Below are positions 22,301 to 32,731 of a DNA stretch of 60,000 nucleotides, one piece after another; positions within the stretch are counted from its first letter, which is position 1; each line of letters opens with the position of its first letter. The stretch covers positions 989,386 to 1,049,385 of the forward strand of contig NC_087081.1 in NCBI RefSeq assembly GCF_026151205.1, in the 5' to 3' direction. The translations under genes were made by a program, and so were the position numbers. This DNA is from Bolinopsis microptera. Taxonomy: Eukaryota; Ctenophora; Tentaculata; Lobata; Bolinopsidae. The notes under the pieces are model-generated. The model did no database searches and was not told where the DNA came from. It saw only the letters and a program-made list of their open reading frames with translations.

Positions 22301-23513
22301 TTACAACCACTTCAGTCACCCTCGTATTTGGTACGCTTGCCCAGCTTCCGATAGCCGGAAATTCTTGTCAGCCCTCCACGATATCGTTCCCCGTCTTGTT
22401 AACGGTAACCACATCCTCGACCCTAACTGTGTTCTTATCCCTCCTGCTGAATTCATTGCTAAAGATATCAAAGTGGTCAGAGCTGTCCAGAAACCTGGCG
22501 AGTTCATTATCACTGCTCCTAAATCTTACATCGCCCACTTCAGTCTCGGCCTCAACGTTAACGAAGCGGTGAACTTTGCAACTGAAGAGTGGCTCCACCA
22601 TGGCTCAGACAGTTTGAAATTGTACCAAGATTGGAAGTTAAGACCACCCCTGAACATTCCTCAAATTATAATCGACGTAATAAAACGACACGACTCTTTG
22701 AACGAGCGTGCCCTGAGAGCTGCAGAACCCTACTTGATCTCCGTTCTAAAGGATGAGCTGGAAGATAGAAAGAAGTGCACTCTTCCTACTGCATCTCTTA
22801 TTCTGGAGTCCAGTGATATGTTCTGTGAAAATTGTCAGACCATTTGTCATCTCTCTTCTGTTAAAGCATGTAAACTTACTGAGGGCGTGCCCTCAAAGAT
22901 GAAGGAGAAGAAATCGAAGACTACCAAGAAACAACCAGCTTTCTGTCTAAAACATTCATCTCACATCACTACCGGTTTGCTGGAATGCAAAGTATCTGAT
23001 GCAGTAATCAAACGTATGCTCAGCACCCTTGAAAAACGACTCCACCCAAAACGGAGTATAGTACACCCAGTCCAGTCTCTGGCCAGGTCAGTGTGTCGAC
23101 CCCAGATGACACCCTCTCCGATAGTTTCCAAATCAGAGCCTGCAAAACCCACGAACACACCACCTAGCTGTGCGCCCCGTTCACCTGCTCACCAGGCCTC
23201 CCCCGTGTGCCCTCCTAGTCCTGAGGAAGCTACTGCTGGTCAGTCAGACAAGGGGCTGCGTCTTATCATTCCCACCCAACCTCTCGCTTACACCCGGTAC
23301 CCTCCCAGTCCAACCTACACCAACACTCCCATCACTCCTCTACCTAAACCTATCGCTATCAAACCTCAGCTTGCCTCTCCCATCATACCCTCAATGCTGG
23401 TTCACCCTCAAAGGTACACCTTCAACATGGCTATGCCGGTCCCTCGCCCTCCCTCCCTTCCTGAACCACGTCCTGCTCTTTGGGAGTCCTATCAGCCTCC
23501 TGACACTTTATAG
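19314..23513 (+). CDS. JARID2: JARID2, Jumonji/ARID cofactor of Polycomb repressive complex 2
   Basis: Exon 1 (19314-19334) encodes MAQPAPN and ends at GTGAGT; exon 2 starts at 20477 after TATTTCAG, same phase. Order of parts: a basic SSRPQRKRMF segment; a UIM-like helix (EEKQLSAALKASLVE); an acidic/Lys repeat linker with an AT-hook-like KRGRGRPKGKPK; an RKFA motif (Lys codon 20957-20959) matching the PRC2-methylated JARID2 site; an EEFVDYLCLR motif; JmjN (from FRPTGEEFKNF) and ARID (to KYLLSYDLLSDEEK). A frame change near 21900-21980 leads to JmjC (about 22130-22620) and a C5HC2 zinc finger (about 22818-22955). The JmjC keeps HVE at 22269-22277, but the third iron ligand is Ile at 22530. The product is about 990 residues, nuclear, targeting H3K27 methylation. 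Exon 1 is the least certain part. Confidence 0.92.
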
Positions 23514-26500
23514 TCACGTGGCACTCCTTATATGGTAATCCTAGTCACGTGGTGCTCCTGACTAATAGTATGGGACAGATCATGTTTTACCTCACATGGT
23601 AGCGTTAGCACTGATAAACCCTATAAACCCGGTCGAGATGATGGTTTAAAGTCATCCAGTTTTGATTTCATGATGATGTGACTGAATTTATCATTTTCTT
23701 ATCGGACTTTATTCTAACGAACTTAACTCGGTCGCTGAGGCTCTTAGCAGTCATAGTCAGGGCCGGCAGAATAAGGCACTACAAATGTATTGATCGATAA
23801 GCCACTAGCTGGTAATATCTCGATATCTCCTACAATCCGTTGGAGGAAGTTAAACCCGATACATTTCTTTGAACTGTAAAGCAATTGATCTCTAATTATG
23901 ATAATGTTTAGTTATATAGTGTAAGTACTCTTCTTTATTGTTGCCGTGTTGTTATCACCTGTTGATTTGGCGCTCATTTATTGCGCGGCTTAAGTGTGAT
24001 CTTTCGTGATTGAATTATGTATACTTAAAAACGCACTTGTGCAACTGCAAGCAGTGATTGCAAGTCCTGATTAAAATTTTCCGAAGATAAAGCCTATCAC
24101 CTATGTTAAGGATGGACATGATTCCATATCTTTGCAGAATTTATGTAACATTTCAAATCTGTAAGCAAGGACTAAATTATATGTCATAAGTTTCTTATCT
24201 CGTTGCTAGCTTAGTTCTTATTGTTCAGGAATTGGGTATTTTTTGACCACATATTCAGAGATATCATTCCTTCTTTAACCTCTCATTCATATTGAATAAT
24301 ATCAGATTGCCACAGATAGTTAAAGTTTGAACCAAGGCTAAGAATCTTTCTGTAAAGCCCTTTATTGTATTAATTGAATTTTAAAAGTAAAGTGAGAAAT
24401 CGCTGAATTTTCCGAGTCTGAAAATGCAATTGTGACAAAATTTTTGTGTTTCTGATCTTCTTTGTTGTGTTAAAGTAATAACGGAATTTGTTTTTTTGCT
24501 CTATATTTTATACATTTTTAATTGATAATTCCATTTTTGATCAGTAAAATATTTAATAGCTTCGTTGACAGTTAAACTCTTGTGTTGAGCCCTTTGGTTC
24601 TATTGCCTGATAAAGAGTCTCACAGTTAATAAAGTGACCGTTACATTTCGTTTCTAAAGAACGCTACCTCCTCAATCGTATAGTGTTTTTGTCAAAATAT
24701 GAGCTGACTGTTTAATATGATTTGCGCGAAACGTTATGTATTTTAGTGCATTTGCCACAGAAAATGAATCGTGTTGCACAAGCTTATAAAAATTTAAGTG
24801 ATACGAAAAAGGGTTATGTTGTATTGTAATCACGATTTAAAGTTAAAATGTGCGTGAGTGTAAAATTTAAACAGAATCATTGTACAAACATTAATTGTAT
24901 TGCGATTTTTCTTTTATCAAAATCTTGAAATTATTGCGTTTTCCTTGTTTATTTCTCATCATAAATCAAAGGATCGTCCACAAGAAAGTTTCACTAATAC
25001 TTTTTCAGAGATCTGAGCGAACTTGTGGCCCGGCCTGTAAAGAAACTACGAGCAAATATCCTTGCTAGTTGATCTAGTTGATCTATTTGATCTAGTTGAT
25101 CTGTGCTTATTACTGTTGCGAATAACCATCGCGTGCTCTTTCCACGTTACTTGTCAGCAAAAACTGATAAACTCTGAATTTTAATTGGTCAATGTGTTTA
25201 TTAACATTTGACTGATGTGATATTTAAATATTTTAAAATTACTTGCAGACAGATTTAGGCTGGATTGTATGAACGCAGTTTTTCAGCTTGTTTTAATGAC
25301 GTAATTGTGTGGGCGATCTTTTGATATACGAGAAATAATTGATATATTTTTGTAGTTTGATCATCAAGATCTATGATGTATAGTTGAGGGTAGATTGTGA
25401 TTTTAAAAGTTTGGAAAAGTTGCGAGCGTTTCTTCTTCTGGCCAGACAAAACTTGAAATCAAATTTTGCTAACCTACAATCTAGCCGGAAAATCCTTAAA
25501 TTATCTCTATAGACCATATCAGAGTAGTAAAATAGGCAATATAAGGTCTGTAAAACAAACTGTCTGATGTTTAAAAGTTGTAATAAGAACATGAACTTAA
25601 TTTAATTAATTTCCTAAACGGCACAGTTTGTGCTACTGCTATATAATACCAATACCCACAACCCAGCGGATCACGTAACAAGTATTGCAGAAACCAACCT
25701 TACTAATTACTGTGCTAATTACTGCGCTAATTACCTTACTAATTACTGTGCTGTACGTAATATCAGTTGCCACTTGCCACGCTATGAACTTAAACATTGA
25801 CTGCAGTGCATTTGGCATTGGATAATATTAATAAAAGTTAGTATAAGCTGAATAACAAATAACGATGCCCCGACCTTATTAAAATTCTGAATACCTGATC
25901 TGATCTCGATACACTCCGGCCTAAAGTGCATCAATGTCGAGAGGATCAGAGCCTCTCAACTCTAATTTCATCCCAAAGTTCGATATTCATATCTCCATAA
26001 AATGAGGTCGGCTGATTTGAGGACTGACGCTGGAATTACTAAACTGTAAACTCAAATATGTAATAAGTATAACTGTTCTGTCTATGATCTGATTTACCTG
26101 GGGACCCCACGCCATAATGTTCATAAACATAGAATAGAGATTAGGCGGAATGACAGGCTGAGCACCGCCTACTGCCCAGTAATCTATGATTAATATCTAT
26201 CAGTACTTAGATCACTATATGTACATTAACAAGTTCTCCATTTAATTATTATTATGTGGCTCTGCGAAATGTGACAGAAAATTCAAAATCCTAATCTACG
26301 AGTACGGGGCCATCCTTAAACTACGTCCAGTTCCACTGGCGCTAATTTGGCTGATTTTCAGACCACCCACTAGGCGCCATAGTCTTCACACAGCATTAGC
26401 CAACCACGAGCATCCTTACTCATGTTACTGATGCAGGATCCTTCGTAACTGCAAGCTCGTGAGGGCACTGGTTACTGTTATAGGGCACTGGTTACTAATA

Positions 26501-26602
26501 CTGTTATAGAGTTGATTCGCAATGTCAATCCCTCGCAGCACGACGTGAAATTTTTGTAAGATTAGTAAGAGCCCGAACAATGACCTTTCTTATTAATGTA
26601 AT
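23514..26602. other. JARID2 3' flank and intergenic DNA
   Basis: No protein-coding gene is recognised in these 3.1 kb. Small local repeats are present: GATCTAGTT units at about 25066-25102, and AATTACTGTGCT-type units at about 25700-25755. A partial copy of the dispersed repeat seen at 205-350 occurs near 26512. Several AATAAA-like sites could end the JARID2 transcript, and I cannot choose among them. Confidence 0.5.
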
Positions 26603-27492
26603 ATGTATGTACTACGGCTTTACCTAATTATTAAAGATCTGGGCTTCACTGTCAACCCCAGAAGAAGCAGGAGATACCCAGCAGTTAAGGTGACAGATGT
26701 CGACTTTGCTGACGATTTTGCACTGACAACAGACACCGCAGAGCAAGCGCAAGATCTTCTCCTCAGTTTGGAGCTGGCTGCTAACTGAAACTCCGTTGGA
26801 CTTCACCTCAACGAGAGTAAGACGAAGTACATCAGAGTCAATCTCTCTGAGTCTGACTCTACCGTCATTAATTATTTAAAGCAGCAAGTGGGCAGGAGAT
26901 AGGGCAAGTAGATGAATTTGTCTACCTTGGAAGCAGAATAATGAGTGCGGAGAAGGACTTTGATGTTAGGAAAGCAAAGGCATGGGGGGGGGGGGGGGGG
27001 GGGGGGGCTGTCATCAGTTAAAGACAATCTGGAATGCGCAGGGACTTAATGATCCGTGTCTTTCGAGCAACGGTTGAGTCCGTACTCCTGTACGGCTCTG
27101 AAGCTTGGAGGATAAGCCAATCCATGACTAAGCGGATCAATGGATGCTACACTAAAATGCTCCGGATGGCCTTGAACATACGTTGGCCACAAATCATCAA
27201 CAACAGTGATTTATACGGCAACATCCCCAAGCCATCAGTGATGATAGCCTCCAGAAGAATGAGACTGGCTGGACATGTAGCCAGGCATGACGACCTTCTG
27301 GCAAACCAACTTCTGTTCTGCCTCTGGGACCCTCAGCATGGATACAGGAGACCGGGGAGGCCCCACCTCACGTTTCTGGACATGCTAAAGAAGGACACCA
27401 GCCTTTCCTGTGTTGACGAGATAAGATCTGTTATGCTTGACCGCGACGTGTGGCGAGGAATTATAGCTGCTCGGACCAAGAAGCCGACTTAA
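26603..27492 (+). pseudogene. Degenerate LINE reverse transcriptase C-terminal fragment
   Basis: The first open segment (26603-26788) contains VDFADDFALTTD, the catalytic F/YxDD motif of reverse transcriptases, followed by a stop. A middle part in another frame reads DEFVYLGSRIMS, the usual downstream LINE motif. The segment 27034-27492 contains ESVLLYGSEAWRI and a conserved tail with GHVARHDD and RRPGRPHLTFLDML. A run of about 23 G residues at 26985-27007 interrupts it. The endonuclease and most of the polymerase are missing, so this is a dead 3' fragment of a non-LTR element. Confidence 0.82.
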
Positions 27493-28128
27493 GTCGGTAG
27501 TATGTGGATAAGGTTTCGTGGTAATGTGACTGATCATGTGATCACGTAAAAGTAAAACGACTTGGTTTCACGTATTAAGCTGCACTGGTATAATAAAGGG
27601 ACTTCATTTACCCTAGGTTGCAGCCGTTGCGGGTGCTCCTGCTTAATTTCAGCATTTAGGCACACCAGTTAATGGTTAAGCACAGGGCACAGGGATCCTT
27701 TTAAGGACGCCCGCGACTTGTTTCGTAACTTTGTGCAAAATTCTCTGTTTTCAGGGTTCTGTAATTATTTATAAAACTTTTTTTTCTTCCTTGTCGATAG
27801 TAGAAACATTTGGAAATCCCTATATTTTCCGTTCTTTAACTTTTAGTTGCGGTCTTATAGTAGTACAGTCTCTTAATTCTTAAGCATAGCAGTACATTAT
27901 CTTGTAGCGCGATGCACTACTGGGTCGCGCGCGCATCAAATAATGCTTCTCGCAACCACGTATGCAGATCGGCGAGATGCGAAGGATTGACATCGTGAAT
28001 CAATACATTATCGTGATTAAAGAAATGATAATGAAATAAATAGCTGTGGAAATGAGTGCCGATATATTCAAATGTCGTTGACGTTAGCCTGCTTGAAGTT
28101 GAAACATCAATTTATCTTGAAGTACCAT
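27493..28128. other. Non-coding sequence with an inverted dispersed repeat
   Basis: About 27905-28010 is the reverse complement of the repeat at 205-350 (GTAGCGCGATGCACTACTGG and onward). Nothing else recognisable is present before the large palindrome begins at 28129. Confidence 0.5.
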
Positions 28129-31067
28129 TAGTACAGGGAAATCCGTCTGAAAAAATCGATCTGCTGACACACGAAGCTTTCAGAGGATTTTTGACGTTTT
28201 TGAGTTCCATTAGGTGCCCTTTATGGCTGACCAACTTTTCCAAACTTTTCCACGTGGCTTAAGGCCACTTTTTGCCACTTTACCACTTTTTACCACCTTT
28301 CTTGTTTGTCGAATATCTTTAGTTGTGAACATCGTAAAAGGTTGCGAATCAATCGAGTGTGTTCATATTATCAGGAAGAAAAACTTTTGTTCTAACAATT
28401 TTTACGTCAGATAATAAGTTAATTGGATAATTATCAATTAACCAATTAGCAAAATTCTAAAAATTTTTTATTGGCTAAAAATGATCGAAATAGCTTAAAA
28501 CACGGAGAAAAGTAGTTTTTAGAAAAAATTTGAAAATTTTTCACTTACATTTTTTTTTCGAGACTTCGAAAAATTTCGAAAATTCAAAATATTTTTTCCG
28601 CCAAAAGTGATCAAATTGCATGAAACGCGGAGGAAAATGATTTTCAAAAAAAACTTAGTCAATTTTTCGTTTCAAGAATACTTAAATCACCAATATTTGT
28701 AGTTGGAGTTTAGTAAATCTCGGCAGATTTTAGTAATAATCAGGAATTACTAACTCTAAGTGGAAAGGTCTGAAACTGAAAAACGTTAAGTTTAACCATA
28801 CGATCGTGATATAAGAGTTTCATGACTAATTACAATACAGCCTTATCGATTTTCACAGAAACTGCACCAATGGCACAGTCAAGATCGAAACGATAGCCTG
28901 CTGTACTGTCATTTTATTGATTTCAATGATGAATCAGTGGGGTTAAGATTTGTAATAAATAAAACCTCTCTGTACCGTCAATTGTGCTAATCTAAACCGG
29001 CCTACCTGTATTACCAGACCTCTTCTTTTCCTCAACAATCAAACCGAGTTGTTCATATCGCATTTGGTGGGTGATGTAAACTAAGTAGTAATACATATCG
29101 AGCTATATTCAATCACAATACGACACAATGCAACACGTGTATATTATATTATGGCCCTTAATGAGGTATATGAAATGTTCTATACCGTACACTTCTCGTT
29201 TCTCCCGTGAGAGGCCCGATATGGAGAGGTTTTACATTTTATCACGAAAATGTCTACTTGGTCTCATGGCTCTTTGACAGCTCAAAGAAGGCAAGAAAAA
29301 CCAAAAAGCTTAGAATGTCAACTCGCAAGAGCGGGCTATCGGACAACTGAACCCAATTTAGACATTTAGATTAACCCTAACTCTAACCCTAACCCTAACC
29401 CTAACCCTAACCCTAACCCTAACCAATTAAGCTGATTGGTTAGTGGGAACTAGGTTCAATTGGGTTCAGTTGTCAGTCTTCGATCTGTCCCACATTAATC
29501 CCGAGCTGATCATCATGGGCCCCGAATATCCTGCGGGAAGAACCTGTATTTTTACTTCACGACGTCCGGATTTCAAATCAACATCCTCAATAACATTAAC
29601 AATCCTTCCTGATCAGGATCTGTCTCTATTAGCAATTTCCAGAATATCCTGACTCTCGTGGAACAAGTCACTGAATTAATTATTACCGGTTCTTTACTAC
29701 CCCTTGCCCGACACTGTACTCGTATCTAAATCTTACCCTTTCCCGTATGTTACCCTTGTTGATTTTACTTTTAGCCGACCGTGACATATGGGGGTGATTT
29801 GAGGTATCCCGCAAATGAAGCGGTATGCAGTACAATACAAAACAGTTACAGTAGATGTTGGAAGGTGTATTTACACTTGCTTCCTGGACCTGGCTGTTCC
29901 TCAGTTTCCCTGATCTGTTCTTGCCCTTCTTCGAACTGTAAATGGGCCATGAGACCAAGTAGACGTTTTCGTGATAAACTGTAAAACCTCTCTATACCGG
30001 ATTTCTCACGGTATAAAGCGTTTCATAAACCTCATTAAGAGCCATATAATATACACGTACTGTGTCGTATTGTGATTGAATATAGCTCGATATGTATTAC
30101 TACTTAGTTTACATCACCCACCAAATGCGATATGAACAACTCGGTTTGATTGTTGAGGAAAAGAAGAGGTCTGGTAATACAGGTAGGCCGGTTTAGATTA
30201 GCACAATTGACGGTACAGAGAGGTTTTATTTATTACAAATGTGATTATCTTAACCCCACTGATTCATCATTGAAATCAATAAAATAACAGTACAGCAGGC
30301 TATCGTTTCGATCTTGACTGTGCCATTGGTGCAGTTTCTGTGAAAATCGATAAGGCTGTATTGTAATTAGTCATGAAACTCTTATATCACGATCGTATGG
30401 TTAAACTTAACGTTTTTCAGTTTCAGACCTTTCCACTTAGAGTTAGTAATTCCTGATTATTACTAAAATCTGCCGAGATTTACTAAACTCCAACTACAAA
30501 TATTGGTGATTTAAGTATTCTTGAAACGAAAAATTGACTAAGTTTTTTTTGAAAATCATTTTCCTCCGCGTTTCATGCAATTTGATCACTTTTGGCGGAA
30601 AAAATATTTTGAATTTTCGAAATTTTTCGAAGTCTCGAAAAAAAAATGTAAGTGAAAAATTTTCAAATTTTTTCTAAAAACTACTTTTCTCCGTGTTTTA
30701 AGCTATTCCGACCATTTTTAGCCAATAAAAAATTTTTAGAATTTTGCTAATTGGTTAATTGATAATTATCCAATTAACTTATTATCTGACGTAAAAATTG
30801 TTAGAACAAAAGTTTTTCTTCCTGATAATATGAACACACTCGATTGATTCGCAACCTTTTACGATGTTCACAACTAAAGATATTCGACAAACAAGAAAGG
30901 TGGTAAAAAGTGGTAAAGTGGCAAAAAGTGGCCTTAAGCCACGTGGAAAAGTTTGGAAAAGTTGGTCAGCCACAAAGGGCAACTAATGGGACTCAAAAAC
31001 GTCAAAAATCCTCTGAAAGCTTCGTGTGTCAGCAGATCGATTTTTTCAGACGGATTTCCCTGTACTA
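28129..31067. mobile_element. 2.9-kb palindromic foldback element
   Basis: The two halves are reverse complements. For example the GTACAGGGAAATCCGTCTG end at 28131 matches CAGACGGATTTCCCTGTAC at 31047-31065, and the ATCAAACCGAGTTGTTCATA region near 29037 matches its complement near 30140-30160. Arms are about 1.15 kb with few mismatches, around a diverged core of about 600 bp. The ends lie next to TA on both sides (TA-GTACAGGG and CCCTGTAC-TA), which would fit a TA-targeting element, but a two-base duplication is weak evidence. ORFs in the arms are mirror-image artefacts. Sub-motifs AAACCTCTCTGTACCG and AAACCTCTCTATACCG inside resemble pogo/Tigger-type termini, so the structure may be composite. 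Confidence 0.8.
29341..29475. repeat. Telomere-like CCCTAA repeats bracketed by a short inverted repeat
   Basis: About eight CCCTAA-type units (one variant) occupy roughly 29373-29424. They are flanked by GACAACTGAACCCAATT at about 29342 and its exact reverse complement AATTGGGTTCAGTTGTC ending at 29475. The block sits in the core of the large palindrome, so it is an interstitial rather than a terminal array. Confidence 0.85.
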
Positions 31068-31206
31068 CATATTGGAACAAATATTTTGATATCCTCCCCG
31101 GCACAATTTTGACCATTGTTAATGATCTGGCCCGGCGCGCGCTACTTCCAACTTCGTAGCTCGTGCCGACGAAGAAAGCGGCGCGCGCTACTTCGAAGAA
31201 ATTTAG

Positions 31207-31640
31207 ACGAGTAACATCCGTCAAGGATTTGAGCAGATATTGTGGTACATCGTGATAGAGGCAGGGTTCATGCTGCCTTCAGTAGTGGTCTTCATCAGCT
31301 TCGTAGTGAGCACATTTTCTCTCTACAAGAAAGGAAATCTCAAAACAGAGAAGGACGTAAAATACAGAAGAATCTCCATAACTGTGGCTCTATTTACAGC
31401 TGTGTTATTGATCTGCAACATTCCATGTTTCATCTACCAACTAAACCTCATCATCTTCCGTGTCAGTAATTACGTGATTGGTCTAGATGTGAAGTGTGAT
31501 GCAGCCTGGTCCATTCCATAGTTCCATTGGTATGGATCTCTAGTGTCACAGTTCTTGACTACCTTCCTCAATCGAGTTGACCCTTAATATATTATTCTCA
31601 TTGTTACAGCTGTTAGTATTAGTTAATGTTAGGTATCTAT
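31207..31640 (+). pseudogene. Truncated class A-like receptor fragment (TM5-TM7)
   Basis: The frame starting at 31207 encodes a TM5-like helix (EAGFMLPSVVVFISFVVSTF), a basic third loop and a TM6-like helix (ISITVALFTAVLLICNIPCF), then stops at TAG 31519. Downstream in-frame sequence still resembles TM7 (SQFLTTFLNRVDP), but a second stop and a shift precede a recognisable LIYYS segment. TM1-TM4 are absent: the upstream DNA is the end of the large palindrome. The TM6 signature resembles the other receptors in this window. It is most likely a dead copy, unless unrecognised exons lie far upstream. Confidence 0.7.
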
Positions 31641-32106
31641 ATGTACCGCCTAGTCTAGGGATTAAGCTAAAAGGATTCCGTTGCTACGTTACAAATCTGT
31701 GGACCTTCTCCTCGGTTGACTCAGCCGAATTATCAGAAACGTGATTTCTAGCGGAAAATGAGGGTAACATGATTAGCCCATTCTAGCGAAGGCTTGGGCG
31801 AAGAAAGTGTGGAATTTCTTGACCGTCGCTGGCCTAATTGTAATTGCACCTTCGGTGCAGCTCCCGTAATTACAATATGACCATTTTGCTGTGGACAAAC
31901 CGAGGTAAAATAAGAATTTATAGAAAAATTATCCAACAACTATACTTTGAGCATAGTTGATAATCTATTAATGAATAACTTTCCAAAGAAAGGTTAAAAA
32001 CGAGGTAAACAGATTTTGAGCAAAAGCGTGAATCAGAAAAAATATAACAGTAAACCGACTAAAAATTCACTCATGTTGCATGTATAGAAAACATATTTGG
32101 TTTGAT
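31641..32106. other. Non-coding spacer
   Basis: No coding or structural feature is recognised apart from a short imperfect dyad around TGTAATTGCACC and CCCGTAATTACA at about 31840-31875. Confidence 0.45.
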
Positions 32107-32600
32107 TATTCAACTGGGGGGGGGGGGGGGGGGGGTCCAAGGGGAACTTTGGGGAGTTTTGGGGAACTTTTTTTTGGGGAACTTCAGGAAACCTGGGGGA
32201 CTTCCCAAAGTTCCCCAAAAAATTATCAATGAAACAAATAATTTTGGGGAATTTTGGGGAACTTTTTTTTGGGGAACTTCAGAAAGTTCCCCAAAATTCC
32301 CCAAAGTTCCCCAAAAAAATTATAATGCCAAACAAATTATCATGCTGCAAGTATCAACAAGTAAGTTAAGATTATACCTTATAATAACATACATGTTAAC
32401 ATTAATTGGTATTAATGTATATTAGAGAAATTTTGAATAATTTTGAATAATTTTGAATAATTTTAAATAATTTTGAATAATTTTGGGGAATTTTGGGGAA
32501 CTTTGGGGAGTTTTGGGGAACTTTTTTTTGGGGAACTTCAGAAATCTTGGGGGACTTTCCCAAAGTTCCCCAAAGTTCCCCTTGGACCCCCCCCCTCAAC
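32107..32600. mobile_element. G/C-tailed palindromic element built from GGGGAACTT units
   Basis: The left end has about 20 G residues followed by TCCAAGGGGAACTTTGGGGA; the right end is the mirror TTCCCCAAAGTTCCCCTTGG followed by TCC-type sequence and a C run. The interior holds many GGGGAACTT / AAGTTCCCC units in both orientations plus a TTTTGAATAA array at about 32428-32480. The whole can fold on itself. It looks like a foldback or miniature element that accumulated internal tandem duplications. All ORFs across it are repeats. Confidence 0.7.
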
Positions 32601-32731
32601 TGTATAATTTGCAAAAATACAAACACGACCCAAATATTAAGTTATCAAAATCACTAAAAATCGAATTAATTTCCCGATTAACAATTTCTCGCCCAGCAAC
32701 AACAGGACAAAAAAGTCTGAAAAACAGTAAT

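Noticed and set aside
28056-28414. Small proteins in the palindrome arms
   Set aside because: The same ORFs appear mirrored in the other arm (30782-31224) and have no recognisable domain.
29373-29424. True chromosome end
   Set aside because: The CCCTAA units are few, internal, and enclosed in a palindrome.
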